From: Triplophysa rosa
Taxonomy: Eukaryota; Chordata; Actinopteri; Cypriniformes; Nemacheilidae
Direction of reading: 5' to 3'
Assembly (NCBI RefSeq): GCF_024868665.1
Contig: NC_079892.1
Coordinates: 3,455,338 to 3,519,337, forward strand
DNA: 64,000 nt
Each line of letters begins with the position of its first letter. The first letter of the stretch is position 1. The notes under the pieces are model-generated. The model did not search any database. It was not told the DNA's origin and worked only from the letters and a program-made list of their open reading frames with translations. A program made the translations under genes and the position numbers. This document shows positions 1 to 12,389 of this stretch, one piece after another.

Positions 1-470
1 ATGAAATTCGTAGTATTTTTTCTCGTTTTGTAGTACAAATATAAAAAAATCTTAAATCCATTTTAGGATCATGTGTCTTGATTCCTTAATAAGGAAATAT
101 TGTTTTTGATCTAATTTTGATTTAGCTTTTTAAGTAAATGTATCTTGGTTTATGAATTACATATTTGTATGCTCGGAAAACAAGACGAAAATACTAAGTA
201 TCAAATATACATTCATATTATGTAATATCATATAATATGTATTATTATTAATGATATTATTATTATTATTGTATTTCTATTATTTAATTGGCCATCCCTA
301 TTGAAATTGTATACATTTTAGTATATTATGTCTTGATTGCTAAAAAATGAAATATTGTTTTTGATCTTAATTTGATTTCACTTCGCAAGTAAATGTATCT
401 TGATTTAGGGATTACATATTTGTACTGGAAAACAAGACAAAAATACTAAATAACAAATATAATATAATTT
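1..470. repeat. A+T-rich MITE remnants, two similar units
   Basis: Two related stretches (about 76-210 and 330-462) share AAATATTGTTTTTGATCT, AAGTAAATGTATCTTG and GGAAAACAAGAC in order, about 254 bp apart. The word AAACAAGAC(A/G)AAAATACTAA is typical of a very common cyprinid MITE whose ends read CACTGCAAAAA, from memory. Related copies lie at 9505-9860 and 11671-12240. No coding content. Confidence 0.5.
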
Positions 471-584
471 ATTATAATATAATATAATGTAATGTAATAT
501 GTATTAATGTAACGATGAATTATTATTGTTATTATTAATTATTATGTTAATTTTATTTATAATATTTATTTATATTATTGAATA

Positions 585-786
585 GGCTGGCTGGTCTAAG
601 CAACATTTTTAAAATTGTTTTTAAAAAAGATTCCTTTCTATTTATTTTTACTTTTATTACTATCTCTGAACTATATCACTTTATTGCATTCAGTGAGGAA
701 AGTTGGGCACTTTTGGGAGACCAGCTGAAGTCCAGCTATCCAGGCAGGAGACCAACTAGATCTTAATCCAGCCAAGACCAGCAAAC
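585..786. repeat. CTGGCTGGTC / GACCAGC foldback remnant
   Basis: GGCTGGCTGGTCTAAG at 585-600 is answered by inverted words (GACCAGC, CCAGCCAAGACCAGC) at 718-783. The same word family forms a denser repeat at 16089-16256. The 62-codon reading frame across it has no recognisable domain. Confidence 0.35.
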
Positions 787-1776
787 AATCCCACTGGTTT
801 GATCATTTTTCCATCAGGGTTTGTTCCCTCTGTTTACTTGTTTTTATATAAACCCTCTCCGCTAACAACTGAACAAGCCTTGTGCCACATTTAGCCAAGT
901 GGTTGCTAAGCAATAGTCTCCCGGCTTCTAAAGCCGCCAAATCACGAGGAGGATGCGATCGATATCTTCCAGCATCTACATGCATGTCCTATCAAAGATC
1001 AACAGCGGAAACTTACTTGAATTTCATGAGAGGATTATACGAGGTGTGTGTGCGTGTTGGATGTCAAGAATGATGAGATTTACTTATTTACTGTTTCTAA
1101 CCAATATGGTGGAATTACAGTACAGAGAGACAGAATCCAAATATCTTTAAAACATGTAACTTAACACAACAGCTCAGAACAGTTTTCCAAAGAATGCAGA
1201 AAGGATCTGGACAATGTAAGAGGAAACAAGTAGAGATGCAGAAACATGATGGGCACACACTGTCCATTTTTGGCCACGATTTTGCACATTTCACAAAAGA
1301 CTGCAAAAAACATACAACATACAAGCTTGTATGTCTTGTCAGATAAACAACAAAAGTATGATTACATCCAACAATGTATTGTAAATGATTTACAATAGGA
1401 CATAATATATTTATAGTAGTGATAAAAAGTCTTCTCCATGAAAGCTTTTTAATCTCTCCTCAGAAAACATGACGGTGTATTCTTTACTGTAAAATATTAA
1501 TGACACAGTCAGATCTGTGCACATAAGCGAGCGCCACCGTACATAAAGATGTGCGATTTTACAAGCTCTGTGATTTCATATATTTACAAACATGAACTTA
1601 CAAAGAAACCCCAGAATGCTTCTGTCAAATACTGATATTCAATGGCAAAATACAACACACAATATCATTCTTTTTGTACATGGTTATTTTCACGCTGTAG
1701 AATTGTTAGATAGCATTTTCCTTTAGCGGAAAAGTACACGCATTGTCACCATTCACACTCCATCACCAAACTGCTA
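787..1776. other. No gene seen; unique-looking sequence
   Basis: Only short frames without recognisable domains on either strand. I see no repeat family here. Confidence 0.4.
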
Positions 1777-2106
1777 TTAAAGGAATAGTTTCCCTAGAAA
1801 TGGAAAAATTCTGCCATCATTTACTCGCCCACTTGTCATTTCAAACTTATATGGCTCTCTTTCTCATGCAGAACACAAATAAAGATATTTTGAACAACCG
1901 AACAATGGCGGTACCCATTGACTTCTATTGTATGGACACAAAACCAATGCGAGTGAATGGATGCGGCCGTTGTTGGGTTACCAACATTCCTTAAAATATA
2001 TTCTTTTGTGTTCTGCAGAAGAAATAAAATCATACCGGTTTGACATGACAAATGAGTGAGTAAATGATGACAGAGCTTTCATTTTTGGGTGAAATATCCC
2101 TTTTAT
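1777..2106 (+). mobile_element. Angel-type TTAA foldback element (MITE)
   Basis: Starts TTAAAGGAATAGTTTCCC and ends TTTTTGGGTGAAATATCCC, so the ends are inverted copies. Internal words such as CAGAACACAAA, CCATTGACTTCTATTG and GAGTAAATGATGACAG recur in the other copies in this window. Non-autonomous, no coding capacity. Confidence 0.75.
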
Positions 2107-4236
2107 GCTATTTGCTATTTGGAAAGTCTAAATAAGGACTTGTACAAGCTATAGATGCTGGACAAAGCTCTTTACATAAAATGAGTTCAAAACAAAAATT
2201 GACAGAAATTTCCTAAAATTGCTCCTCACAAATGAATTTATTTTAATTGAAATAAATGATTACAATTTAAGTTATTTTATTTTTTCTATATAACAACTTC
2301 CTAATCCAGAATCTTCCATTGGATTGTTTCTGAAATGAACTTGAAATTGCTCTGCGACTACTTGTAGGGTAGAAAAAAAGACTCATTTATATGCAGCTAA
2401 ATGCACAATGGCCGCAAATGTTATATTTGTTTGTTGCGTTTGAATTGCAAATGTTTACAGCCGCCACCATCACATTGCATCAAAGGTAAACAAAACAAAA
2501 CTGAAGCACATTAATACGTCTGAACCTCCACAGAAGACGGTCAATGTAGCAACGATCCAGCGGCGTTCAGACAGAAGTGAAATGTAAAGAACGTTGTCAG
2601 TTGATATATGTTGAATACTTTATACGTTCTCGCGATGTGTTATTGTTATATAGTTGCTCTTATATGTGCAGCCTGTCAGACCATTTCAACTGAATTCCAT
2701 TGGTTAACAACTTTAACATTGGACTCCTGCGGAAAGCTCAGCGTGGAGAATATTACAGATTTGACTTCCCTCAACATTACTGCCAATTTGCTTATTTCCG
2801 AGCCTCTGTGCTTTGGTTCTCACATTGTTTGGGTCTGTTGAGAAATGTATCCGTATTTATACGAATATGGCGTCGTGGATAATTTAAAAAAAGACGTTTT
2901 GCATGAAATGTAAAAATATGATTACCGCTGAAAGACAGCAGGGAAAGCTCATGAATGCTTACGATGTTATGCAAATGGAGATTTTATGAAGGAATTTGTT
3001 TAGTGCAAAGTTTAAAAAGTGTAGATGCTATTGTGTCTGCAGATTTGTGCTGCACATAGCAAACAACTACAGCTTTGAATATGTAAAAAATCTTATTGTC
3101 CTTGCATCTACCTTTAATTTAAAACTAGTTTTGCAAATCTATGACGCAAGTTTCACACACATATTTACTTTCATATCCCCACACACAAACACAGTATGCA
3201 CTTATATTCACCCGTGGCTTTAACAAACCTTGGATCTTTTTCTACACAGGTGAGACCTGCCCAAGCATGTCAACACGACGGCATTCTGTGATAAACCCCC
3301 CGTCACATCATCTCACATCTCGTATTTACGCGCCGGGCTGTTTACTGTGATGTACGCAGCAACAATTCAAAACTCCTTGTTGGAGACCTCAGTTCGTCTG
3401 TCGGGTAAACACAAGCCAGGATGGGAGAAATAATGGACCAATAAACGAATAAACGGCTCGTCTAACTAAAAACAAAAAAACTGCTCGGCCCGATGAACGC
3501 TGAAGACCTTCATCTCTATTCATGTTATGTAAATAGAGGGGCGGCTTGTGAAGATGCTCTGGAGAGGGTGAAAGGTTATTAGTCATTTGAAAGGGTCTGT
3601 AATGAAGAGGGAGGGGACAGATGCAGAATTGGGCAAAGCGTTTGATGTGAGTTTTGAAGAGCTGAGTGAAGAAAAATGTTTAGAGTAAACTAAAAATCAA
3701 TCGTACACTAAAGATAATACACAGGGGATTTAACTGCATTCTATCTATAGTGATGAAGACGACGATGATGCTCGTGTCACAGAATGCCATTCGTGGCACC
3801 TGTACGTGCAGATGGTGTCAGGTTGGCATGTCTGTGTCTGATACATGTTCTCCACAGGCGACAGCCGTGCCACGCGCTAGGCTAGCAGCACTAAATCAGA
3901 TTAGCGCTGACGGAAGAACTCGAGTTCCTTCTGAAGCACCTGTCTTGTCTCACTAGCGCTAAACAAACACACCTATATAATGAGAAAGAGAGAGGGGTTT
4001 GCAAAAAGTGAGAGAAAAGGGCATGACTCCAGGGTCAGATGAAACTTTGAAGTTATCTACAGCAATAACAGCTCGAGGCAGGAACAGGAAATGACATCAC
4101 AAACTCACCAAGCAAGATTTACACACACAACGAGCTTATGACTGTAGTGTAGGGATGTCATAATGCCATTCAGTGATTGCAGTGATGTCACGGTGCTTCT
4201 CTGTTATGTCATAATAGCACTACAGTGTGATGGGAT
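2107..4236. other. No gene seen
   Basis: Mixed-composition sequence without a convincing exon. Short frames at 2608-2841, 3141-3350 and 3750-3956 have no domain similarity I can recognise and no splice-site support. Confidence 0.35.
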
Positions 4237-5245
4237 TATTCTATTCTGTTCTGCTCTGCTCTACTCTACTCTAGTATATTCATGTCTAGTCTATTCACGT
4301 CTATTCTATTGCATTCACATCTATTCACTGCTATTCTATTCTATTCACGTCTAGTCTATTGCAATCACATCTATTCACTGCTATTCTATTCTATTCACGT
4401 CTAGTCTATTCACGTCTATTCTATTCACTTTTATTCTATTCTATTCACGTCTTTTCTATTCACATCTATTCTGTTCTATTCACATCTATTCACTGCTTTT
4501 CTATTCTATTCACGTCTAGTCTATTCTATTTACATCTATTCACGTCTATTCTATTCTATGTACATCTATTCACATCTAGTCTATTCACGTCTATTCTATT
4601 CTATTTACATCTATTAACGTCTAGTCTATTCACGTCTATTCTATTCTATTTACATCTATTCATGTCTAGTCTATTCATGTCTAGTCTATTCACATCTATT
4701 ATATTTACATCTATTCACGTCTATTCTATTCGATTTACATCTATTCACGTCTAGCCTATTCACATCTAGTCTATTCTATTCTAGTCTATTCACGTCTATT
4801 CTTTTCACGTCTATTCTATTCTATTTACATCTATTCACGTCTATTCTATTCTATGTACATTTATTCACGTCTAGTCTATTCACGTCTATTCTATTCTATG
4901 TACATCTATTCACGTCTAGTCTATTCACGTCTATTCTATTCTATTTACATCTATTCATGTCTAGTCTATTCACGTCTATTCTATTCTATTTACATCTATT
5001 CACATCTAGTCTATTCTATTCTAGTCTATTCTTTTCACGTCTATTCTATTCTGTTTACATCTATTCACGTCTAGTCTATTCACATCTAGTCTATTCTATT
5101 CTAGTCTATTCTTTTCACGTCTATTCTATTCTATTTACATCTATTCACGTCTAGTCTATTCACATCTATTCTATTCTAGTCTATTCACGTCTATTCTTTT
5201 CACGTCTATTGTATTGTATTGTATTCTACTCTACTCTACTCTGCA
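4237..5245 (+). repeat. Pentamer-based minisatellite with a 45-bp unit
   Basis: A dense array of pentamers TCTAT, TCACG, TCTAG and TTACA. The clearest longer unit is 45 bp (nine pentamers), visible around 4600-4720 and 4850-5160. Since 45 is divisible by three, several frames stay open and show a 15-residue period (YSRLVYSRLFYSIYI); these are not genes. The plus strand is almost free of G outside TAG and ACG, a strong strand bias. Confidence 0.9.
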
Positions 5246-5341
5246 GTACTGTTTAGCGTGTTTGCAAAATGTTTATATGCTCTCCTTCTTGTAAGTCGCT
5301 TTGGCTAAAAGCGTCTGCCAAATGAATAATTGTAATGTAAT
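5246..5341 (+). mobile_element. SINE/L2-type 3' tail inside the minisatellite
   Basis: Contains GTAAGTCGCTTTGGCTAAAA then GCGTCTGCCAAATGAATAAT and a TGTAA-rich end. The same tail is present at 8188-8236, 52600-52652 and, more degraded, 56390-56416. The 5' part is not recognisable, so it may be a 5'-truncated SINE or LINE. Confidence 0.7.
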
Positions 5342-5450
5342 GTACTCTACTCTACTTTACTCACGTCTAGTCTATTCACGTCTATTCACTGCTATTCTAT
5401 TCTAATCACGTCTAGTCTAGTCTATTCGATTTGATTCCATTCGTATTTTT
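5342..5450 (+). repeat. Continuation of the pentamer minisatellite
   Basis: TACTC/TACTT pentamers give way to ACGTC, TAGTC and TATTC, matching the main array on the other side of the tail. Confidence 0.75.
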
Positions 5451-6494
5451 AATGTGATGCAATACCGCTTAAAAAACAGAAATAATAATAAATTTTCTCA
5501 CTGACACAAATGTAAAGTTCTCACAATCTATCAGCTTGAACCTAGTATACATCCAGTACATTCAGGCACATCTGTGACCCATGTGGTCACAGTTCCACGA
5601 CCTGCTGAAACCACCGTTACACTCCGCAAGACTCATTAATCAGTCATCAAGTTCATCTAAGCGAGCAGAGTAAAAACTCTTCCGTCAATACATACTGCTC
5701 CGCTCTGACCTCACAACTGATGTGACTCTGAATCGGCCTGCTGGATTCTGATGAGGTCTGGCAGTAAAGGCCAAGCAACAAAGCACATCTGTTTCTTCTT
5801 CAGCGTGGATGGATCATCCAGTACCGCTGACGGTTCTGTCAGGCTTGAAATGCCAGAACCCCTGGCTGACGGTGACCCCTGGTCATATGCACACCCTGAT
5901 CTCCTCAAGCCACGGCTGCTGGACCACCACGTCCACAATGATGGAGATAGCCGTCACGAACTCCCAAATCAAAGCCTTATACAACCCTTTGGACAAAAGA
6001 TTTGACATTCTGAAACATTTCAACTAAGGTGGACCACTGAAAACATAATGATAGTCTGTACACACAGACACACACACCTTCCCGGAGAGGCCACATGTTG
6101 ATAAAAACACTTTGAGAGATCAATGTTTTTAAGGAAAGAACAGTTTCCCACAGCTACGGCTCCAAACCCATGGTTTGGTTGTGTACCAACTCAGAGTTGG
6201 TTTCATTCAAACATGCATTAAGAGAAAAGCTGCACATAAAAGGGCCAGAAATGAATGAGGGAGTGTGGCGGGGGTCTCTCGACGGGAGGTCTGATCTGAG
6301 AGAAAACATGAATCCAGACCTCACCGAACGTTTACCTTCCCGTTTCTCTCTTTGTGCGTTACCAACTTTTAACATTCATGTACACACGCTGCAGTTTTCA
6401 ATGCATAAAACAACACGACGGAACAAAACAAACATTAGAGCTCACTCCTTTGTTGATGAATTAAAATGACAAATCTTGAAAATAGTTTTAATTT
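5451..6494. other. No gene seen
   Basis: Overlapping short frames occur on both strands at 5711-6027 and 6154-6469, but none shows a domain, signal peptide or flanking splice signals. Confidence 0.35.
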
Positions 6495-6914
6495 TTAATT
6501 CACCCAAAAATGAAAATTCTGTCATGAATTACTCACCCTAGTTGTTCCAAACTGTACATTTCTGTGTTTGCTTGAACACAAAGAAAGATATTTGGAAAAA
6601 TGTGAGCAACTGAGATTTCTGGGGCACCATGACTACCATAGTAGAAAAATTATTGTATATTTTTTTGTTCTGTTGAACACAAAATATATTTTGAAAAATG
6701 TAGGACAACAAACAGTTCTGGGGCACCTTTAACAACCATTTGAATTTTTTCTACTATGGTAGTGAATGGTGCACCAGAAATGTCAGTTGCTGACATTTTT
6801 CTAAATTACTTTTCTTTGTGTTCAACTGAACAAATACTTGTATACAGGTTTCAAACAACTTGAGGTTGAGTAAATCATGACAGAATTTTCATTTTTGGGT
6901 GAAGTGTCCTTTCA
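6495..6914. mobile_element. Angel-type foldback element with long arms
   Basis: The left arm starts AATTCACCCAAAAATGAAAA and the right arm ends TTTTCATTTTTGGGTGAA. Inverted similarity continues inward (CTACCATAGTAGAAAAA against TTTTTTCTACTATGGTAG). Same long-arm subtype as 37565-38000, but more decayed. Confidence 0.7.
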
Positions 6915-6950
6915 AATACCACAAAAATGTCATATCTGTATTTAATTTTT

Positions 6951-7212
6951 AGGAATAGTTCATTGAAAAAACAAAATCCTTTCATCATTTATTCACCTTC
7001 ATGTCATTCCAAACCTGTATGACTTTCTTTCTTCTGCAGAGCACAAAAGAAGAGTTTTTGTGAAATGTCTAAGTTTTGTGTTCATACGATGGAAGTCAAT
7101 GGGGCCAGTGTTGTTTGCTTACCAACATTGTTCAAAAACTCTTCTTTTGTCGTACAGGTTTGGAATGACATAAACGTGAATAAATGATAAAGAATTTTTA
7201 AAGGGATTCATT
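6951..7212 (+). mobile_element. Angel-type element, degraded ends
   Basis: AGGAATAGTTCATTG at the left, then CATTCCAAACCTGTATGAC, CTTTCTTCTGCAGAGCACAA and GGAAGTCAATGGGG, and TTTTTAAAGGGATTCATTT at the right. Lies next to the previous copy. Confidence 0.65.
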
Positions 7213-7779
7213 TAAAAAATAACACCACTTATGAATCGTTTCAGAGGTTTATAGTACTACATACAGTAGCACATATTTAAAATAAAAAGTAACATTTTTA
7301 ATTTGACAAATTCATAACAACACTATTCAGTTTTACTCTGTGAAAATAAAGTGTGCCATTACTGTTAGATTCAGCAGTAAATTGTAAGCAGCAGTCATCT
7401 CTGGGGAATTTATGACAACCCAAGTTTGTGCAGCGTGTGGCCTGCAGTCTCCAAAACATATTCAAGAATATTGTTTGAGGCTGTTGGGATCCACCAAACA
7501 AGACTTGAATTAAATTTGTGTTGTGTTAACAGCGTTTCCCGGGGACAGCTGCATCATTATTTGCTCCAAACCAGTTTATTACTGCGGCGGCGGCGATTTC
7601 TGATTTACTTGCAACTTCTGTAAATGTCACATATAAAAACAGAACTGTGCTTTTACCAATCCAGCATTAACAAAGTCATTTTCTCTCTAATTCTATTTCG
7701 TTGTCACTCCTACTGCATTTTTACTTTTATTTTCATTCTTTTGCGAACCTCCGTATTCATTTTAGTAAACAGAAATATT
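7213..7779. other. No gene seen
   Basis: Weak frames only. The end of this stretch may be the start of the following LINE fragment. Confidence 0.35.
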
Positions 7780-8236
7780 TATGTATCAAGACTCTGCTCC
7801 TGGCCTACAAGACCACCACTGATTTGGCACCCCCTTATCTTCACTCGCTAATCCAGATCCCTACGCTCTGCGAACGAACGACGTCTTGTGGTGCCATCCC
7901 AAAAAGGTAAAAAATCTCTCTCACGTACCTTCTCGGGATCGGTTCCACATTTATGGAATGATCTGCCCGCTGCTACAAGATCAGCAGATTCTGTGGCCAT
8001 CTTTAAGAACACATCTCTTCCGTCAACACCTGGCCGATCAGTTCTGACTTCTTTCTCTTTTCTACTCTTTCAAAAAAAAACTCTGTACACTGTGGTGGGC
8101 TATGTGAGACCAGTTTTCTTTTATTGCACTCGTGCTTTTTGTTGTCCTTATGTTGTTCCAATTGCTTCCATTGTTGCCCTCATCTGTAGGTCGCTTTGGA
8201 TAAAAGCGTCTGCTAAATGACTGAATGTAAATGTAA
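7780..8236 (+). mobile_element. L2-type LINE, 3' end with ORF2 C-terminus remnant
   Basis: Retains the end of a non-LTR reverse transcriptase protein. At 7888 onward the frame reads SRTFSGSVPHLWNDLPAATR and then SADSVAIFKN, the pattern at the C-terminus of fish L2/CR1-like proteins. Compared with the copy at 52282-52654, an internal segment after FKN is missing, which breaks the usual RLKTHLFR end. A 3' UTR follows, ending in GTCGCTTTGGATAAAAGCGT, CTGCTAAATGA and an ATGTAAATGTAA tail. Strongly 5'-truncated and inactive. Confidence 0.7.
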
Positions 8237-9504
8237 GATAACCTAGGGTTGCATAGTGATGAGCTACAATGCAGAGACTATTTGCCCGTGCATTCTCCAG
8301 AAAAACAAACGTGTGTGAAATCACTTTACCTTCTCTCGCTTTCATAATATCTATTCTGTGTTCTTTCATTTCAGCTCTATTGATCCAAACATATTGATTT
8401 TTTATGCTCACAAAATGACTTTTACCAGCCACGCTGTTAGGTGTGGTTATGCAGGCAACCCGGAGAGAGAAAATCTGCTCTGAAAGATGGATAATGCTGA
8501 CCACAGCCAGGATGAAGACATAGATTATGTTGTTTCAGGTGAAGCTTTTTCCTTTTAATTGAATTTGCACCATTGTATTATTCATGGTGATTTGGTGCAG
8601 GAAAGCATTTTGATGTATTTTCCTGGCCTGCTGCAAAAGGACGGTTATCACCAAACAAATCGACTCGATTTTGAAAGAGTCACGTATTTTTATCTCGCAT
8701 TGGGCTGGTGTCAGTTGAGAGCGATAGATTATTTCTTTGCACGACTGAATCCTTATGGAGCGTTCACACAGATCGTGATTTTATCACTGGAGGTCGGCAG
8801 TATCTGTATTTATTGGTCATAGTGGGAGTTCTGCTGGGCAATCTGATGTTATTGGTGGGCTAATGATAGCTATTGAACGTCTGTCAGTTTTGACAGCAAG
8901 TCAGATTTCATGCTGACAATAACATTTACAATAACACTTATGATAACTTTGCTATGTAGATGAATACAATTTTTATTTACAGCATTGTCTAGTTACGTTG
9001 TAACAAAACTAATACGCTTTCATTTTAATGGACTGAATACGGATGGCTTGGTTGATTATAAAGCATGTTTAGGAGTGTAAAGGATCTGTAGAGCTCTATA
9101 GCCTCTCTTTCTCTCTGCATTTGAACACACCCTCTCTCTCCTCGCACACCTGGGTCCCTTCATTTGGTTTTATTGCTCTCCTCCTGTAAGCGCTCAGACA
9201 GCAGAGAAAATAATGACCCGTGTCCTTGACCCGTCTACTGCTGTTTCCGCACGCCGCTGTCCCCCCTTAAAGGCCTTTTACGCCTGTATATTTTTAGAGG
9301 AAAATAGACTGTGACATAATAATGATCGCGCAAGGTCACAAAAGCACAGGCTATGAAATAAAACTTACAAAATCATATTTTCATTTAAGAACCCTTTGAA
9401 AGGAATAGACTGCAGAAGGGATTTGAAATCCCAAACTCCCTTCACTTCAGGTTACACTCCCTCCTGTTCACACACGTCACAATTCAGATATCCAAAACAT
9501 CTCA
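8237..9504. other. No gene seen; possible conserved non-coding stretch near 9190-9350
   Basis: No exon seen. Around 9220-9350 the sequence is non-repetitive and mixed in composition (CTTAAAGGCCTTTTACGCC, CATAATAATGATCGCG), unlike the surrounding repeat debris. Confidence 0.25.
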
Positions 9505-9860
9505 ATATCAGGAGACATCATTTAAGTTTGTTTTTTATCTCAGGTGGTTTTCCTTCTTAAGTAAATGTTTAGATATTTAGATATTTGTACCAGAAAATAT
9601 GAAAAAAGCACTAACTAAGAAATTAAATGTTTTGCAGCATATCGTTACATTAAGCACTGCAAAATACAATTTATTTTTCCAGTAAAATAAAATGAAAATG
9701 TTAAACCATGACACATTTACTTGACATGGAACGTGGAGATGTTACATTTTGAAAGAAAATGAAGAATCATCAAGTAAGTTTATGCTTAAAACAAGCAAAA
9801 TCTTCTATTGTGTTCAGAAAAATAAACTTGAATTACGTATTTAAAAAAAGTCAATCTTGA
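9505..9860. repeat. CACTGCAAAAA-type MITE fragments, two halves
   Basis: A right half ending in TTTTGCAGCAT near 9635-9645 is followed by a left half beginning GCACTGCAAAATACA at 9654. The second half contains GTTTATGCTTAAAACAAGC, a typical internal word of this common cyprinid MITE, from memory. Confidence 0.45.
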
Positions 9861-11362
9861 TTCTCTATAAAACTATATTTTTAAAACCATATGGGTATGA
9901 CAAATAAATCATACGTGTCCTATGGCGTGACAGCGAAATTTGGAAAACGAACTGTTAATATGACTTTGCTTTATATTATTTAGTATTTATATTTATCATA
10001 TAAAATAGCATAAGAGAGATTGATCTTCATTGTCCGGCGTCACAACATAGGACAAATATGCATAATAGTCTGTCAACTAACCAAGTGATGCTTTAGCTAT
10101 GTGTGCTACAAAACAGGAGAAAAGTACAGATGTTCTCTTTTTGCAGTGACTATATAAAATACGATTTTTGTGCATTTTCACTTTACAGTATAACTACAAG
10201 TCTGACTTTCTAGCTTTTTTTTACAGGTTTCACTTATTGGACATTTTCAACCTCATAGGTATGAGCAAAACCTAACACACACGTCTTTCATTGCTAAACC
10301 ATGAGAACACACATGTTTCTGCTCATGGCCCTATCCGATCCTGAATCCAAATACATACTGAACATTAAAGCTCATGATTTTAAATGATGTGCACACAATG
10401 ATAGTGCATGTTGCATTTTGCTGTCTTCTTTCTGGTGAAATTCCAGCACTTCCGCATTTTTCTCGGTTAATAAGACAGAAATAGATCTTGGTGTTTTCCT
10501 TTAGGCAATGATGCGGAGGAGCTGGTTTCTAAGCACTAATGATGGGTGTTCATGTGATGCGTTGGGGTTTAGAGTAAATGACTGGAATGCTGTACACATT
10601 CAGATGTGACGGCATGTTGAAGTTCGCTCTGTATCACTGTGAAACCATTAGTAAGATAAGAAGTGATAAGGTGACTTTATGGCTGAAGGTCGACAAGTGG
10701 CTGTATTGTTTCTCATTATGGGCGCCCTTATGTGGCTTTAGTATCAATGTGGCATATTTTACTTTTCCATATTGTCGCAGAGGATATTTGAGATATGAAG
10801 TCTGTCCGTGCAGGACTGTTTGTTTCTCATGTTAAAATCCTCCTTCAGTTCTATGTCTCCATCTGTGTTTCTCCTCTGTCTGAGTGCATTTGGTGTCATA
10901 GCGTGCCGTTCGTTCCTCACACCCGAATTCCCTCGAGCTTTTAAATCACACCCACTAAAATACAGACACTATGAACAGCAGACATCATGACACCCTGCTA
11001 GACAGAGAACAGTGAGGGAGAGAGCAGTTAAAGGGATTAGATATGAGTTTTTACTCGACTCCTATACAGTAAATTGAGTTCTGGTGGCTCTTGGTGTTTT
11101 TCCTGAAGCCGCTGAAGTTCCACACGGGCTCCAGTGTTCTATCACTGTACTGATATTTAATGAAGCGAAAGCTCTCGCTCACTCCAGACAGCTCATGGAA
11201 GCTGATAACCACAGACTGAATTAATCTGGGCCATTTTACATTCTCGTATCTGCAGTAATGACACAGAATTCAACCTTCTGTACTATACTTACGGAATGAA
11301 GAACAGCACAGGGAACATGATGGGATAGAAAATCTCAAGAACCGCAGAAGAACATCATTTGA
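9861..11362. other. No gene seen
   Basis: The frames at 10578-10835 and 10808-10990 are unsupported. No repeat family recognised beyond short MITE words near 10100. Confidence 0.35.
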
Positions 11363-12389
11363 TGGATGATGGCCGAAAGTGATGTCCAGAGGGCGTCTTT
11401 GCACAATATTTGCTCGTAATGACACCTCACCGTTAAACTACGAAGTGTGTGTTACAACATGGAGATGATTCAAGTAAAAAATATTTGACAACAAAGGCAA
11501 ACGTCAGTATTTAAGTGAATATGTGTTTTATTCTAATATACAAACATGCAAAGAACAAAAACTAAGCGCATAGGAAAAAAGGCTACATTGAGTTTTATCA
11601 GTTAGTAATATATTGTTGATCTTCTCTTGTTTTACTGCAAAAAATCTATTTGTGTTTCTTGTTTGTTTCTTCGCTGCAAAAATGAATTTTCTTACTTTGT
11701 CTTGTTTTGCAGTACAAATATTCAATATTCTATTAATTTAGTTTATGTTTAAAATAAACAAAAATATCTGTCATTGGGTAAGAAAAATAAAGGTGAATTA
11801 AGTTTGAGTTACCCCATAGGCAGATTTGTTTTTGCTTGTTTGATGCATAAACTCAAATTTTATATTTTATTTCATAAAACAAGACTTAATATCATAGGTC
11901 ACTTTCCTTGTCAAGTTTTGATTTAAGAATTTTTTGTTGTTTGCACTACAAAACAGGACAAAAGTAAGACATATTTTTTGTTGCAGCTTATTTTTCGTTT
12001 TGTTTTTCAGTACAAATATCTTACCCTTTACTTGAGAGGCAAAATGACTTAAGAAGTCTTGTTTTTTGAAAAAATGTACGTTTCTGCTTCATAAAAGAAA
12101 AGATACTGTATATGCCAATGGGGTAAGAAAAATAAACACAAATGAAATACGTAATAAAATGGTCAAATTTAATCAGAGTTTTTTTTTACTACATTGGCAG
12201 ATTTTTTTCTCGTTTTAAGCAGTAACTCAATAATATTTTAATAAAGGACGAAGGTGGCAATTTTCCAAAGTTTATGCCTGACGAAGATCCTATGATCAAA
12301 TTGTTTTTTGTACAGTAGAATTACAATGTGTAGATCTTCTCTGTATGATTGAATTTTCCAAAGATGGACATCACTTTTGGCCATTACTG
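11363..12389. mobile_element. Degraded element with CAGTAATGGCC-type ends, carrying MITE insertions
   Basis: Left end GATGATGGCCGAAAGTGATG and right end CATCACTTTTGGCCATTACT are inverted copies. The internal words CACAATATTTGC and TTTTATTCTAATATACAAAC are shared with 25933-26921 and 33457-33798 respectively. Two copies of the CACTGCAAAAA MITE (about 11671-11985 and 11983-12240) account for much of the inside. Probably Tc1/mariner-like. Confidence 0.55.
11671..12240. repeat. Two adjacent CACTGCAAAAA-type MITE copies
   Basis: GCTGCAAAAATGAATTTTCT near 11673 and TTTTTGTTGCAGC near 11985 bound the first. The second lacks its right tip. Each has the internal pair GGGTAAGAAAAATAAA and GGCAGATTT, where the MITE folds back on itself. 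Confidence 0.5.

Noticed and set aside
4163..5154. Long open frames with YSRLVYSRLFYS repeats
   Set aside because: They result from a 45-bp minisatellite whose period is a multiple of three; similar periodicity appears in more than one frame and there is no other protein-like feature.
4237..5245. CRISPR-like regular repeats
   Set aside because: The units are adjacent pentamers without unique spacers, in a vertebrate-type genome.
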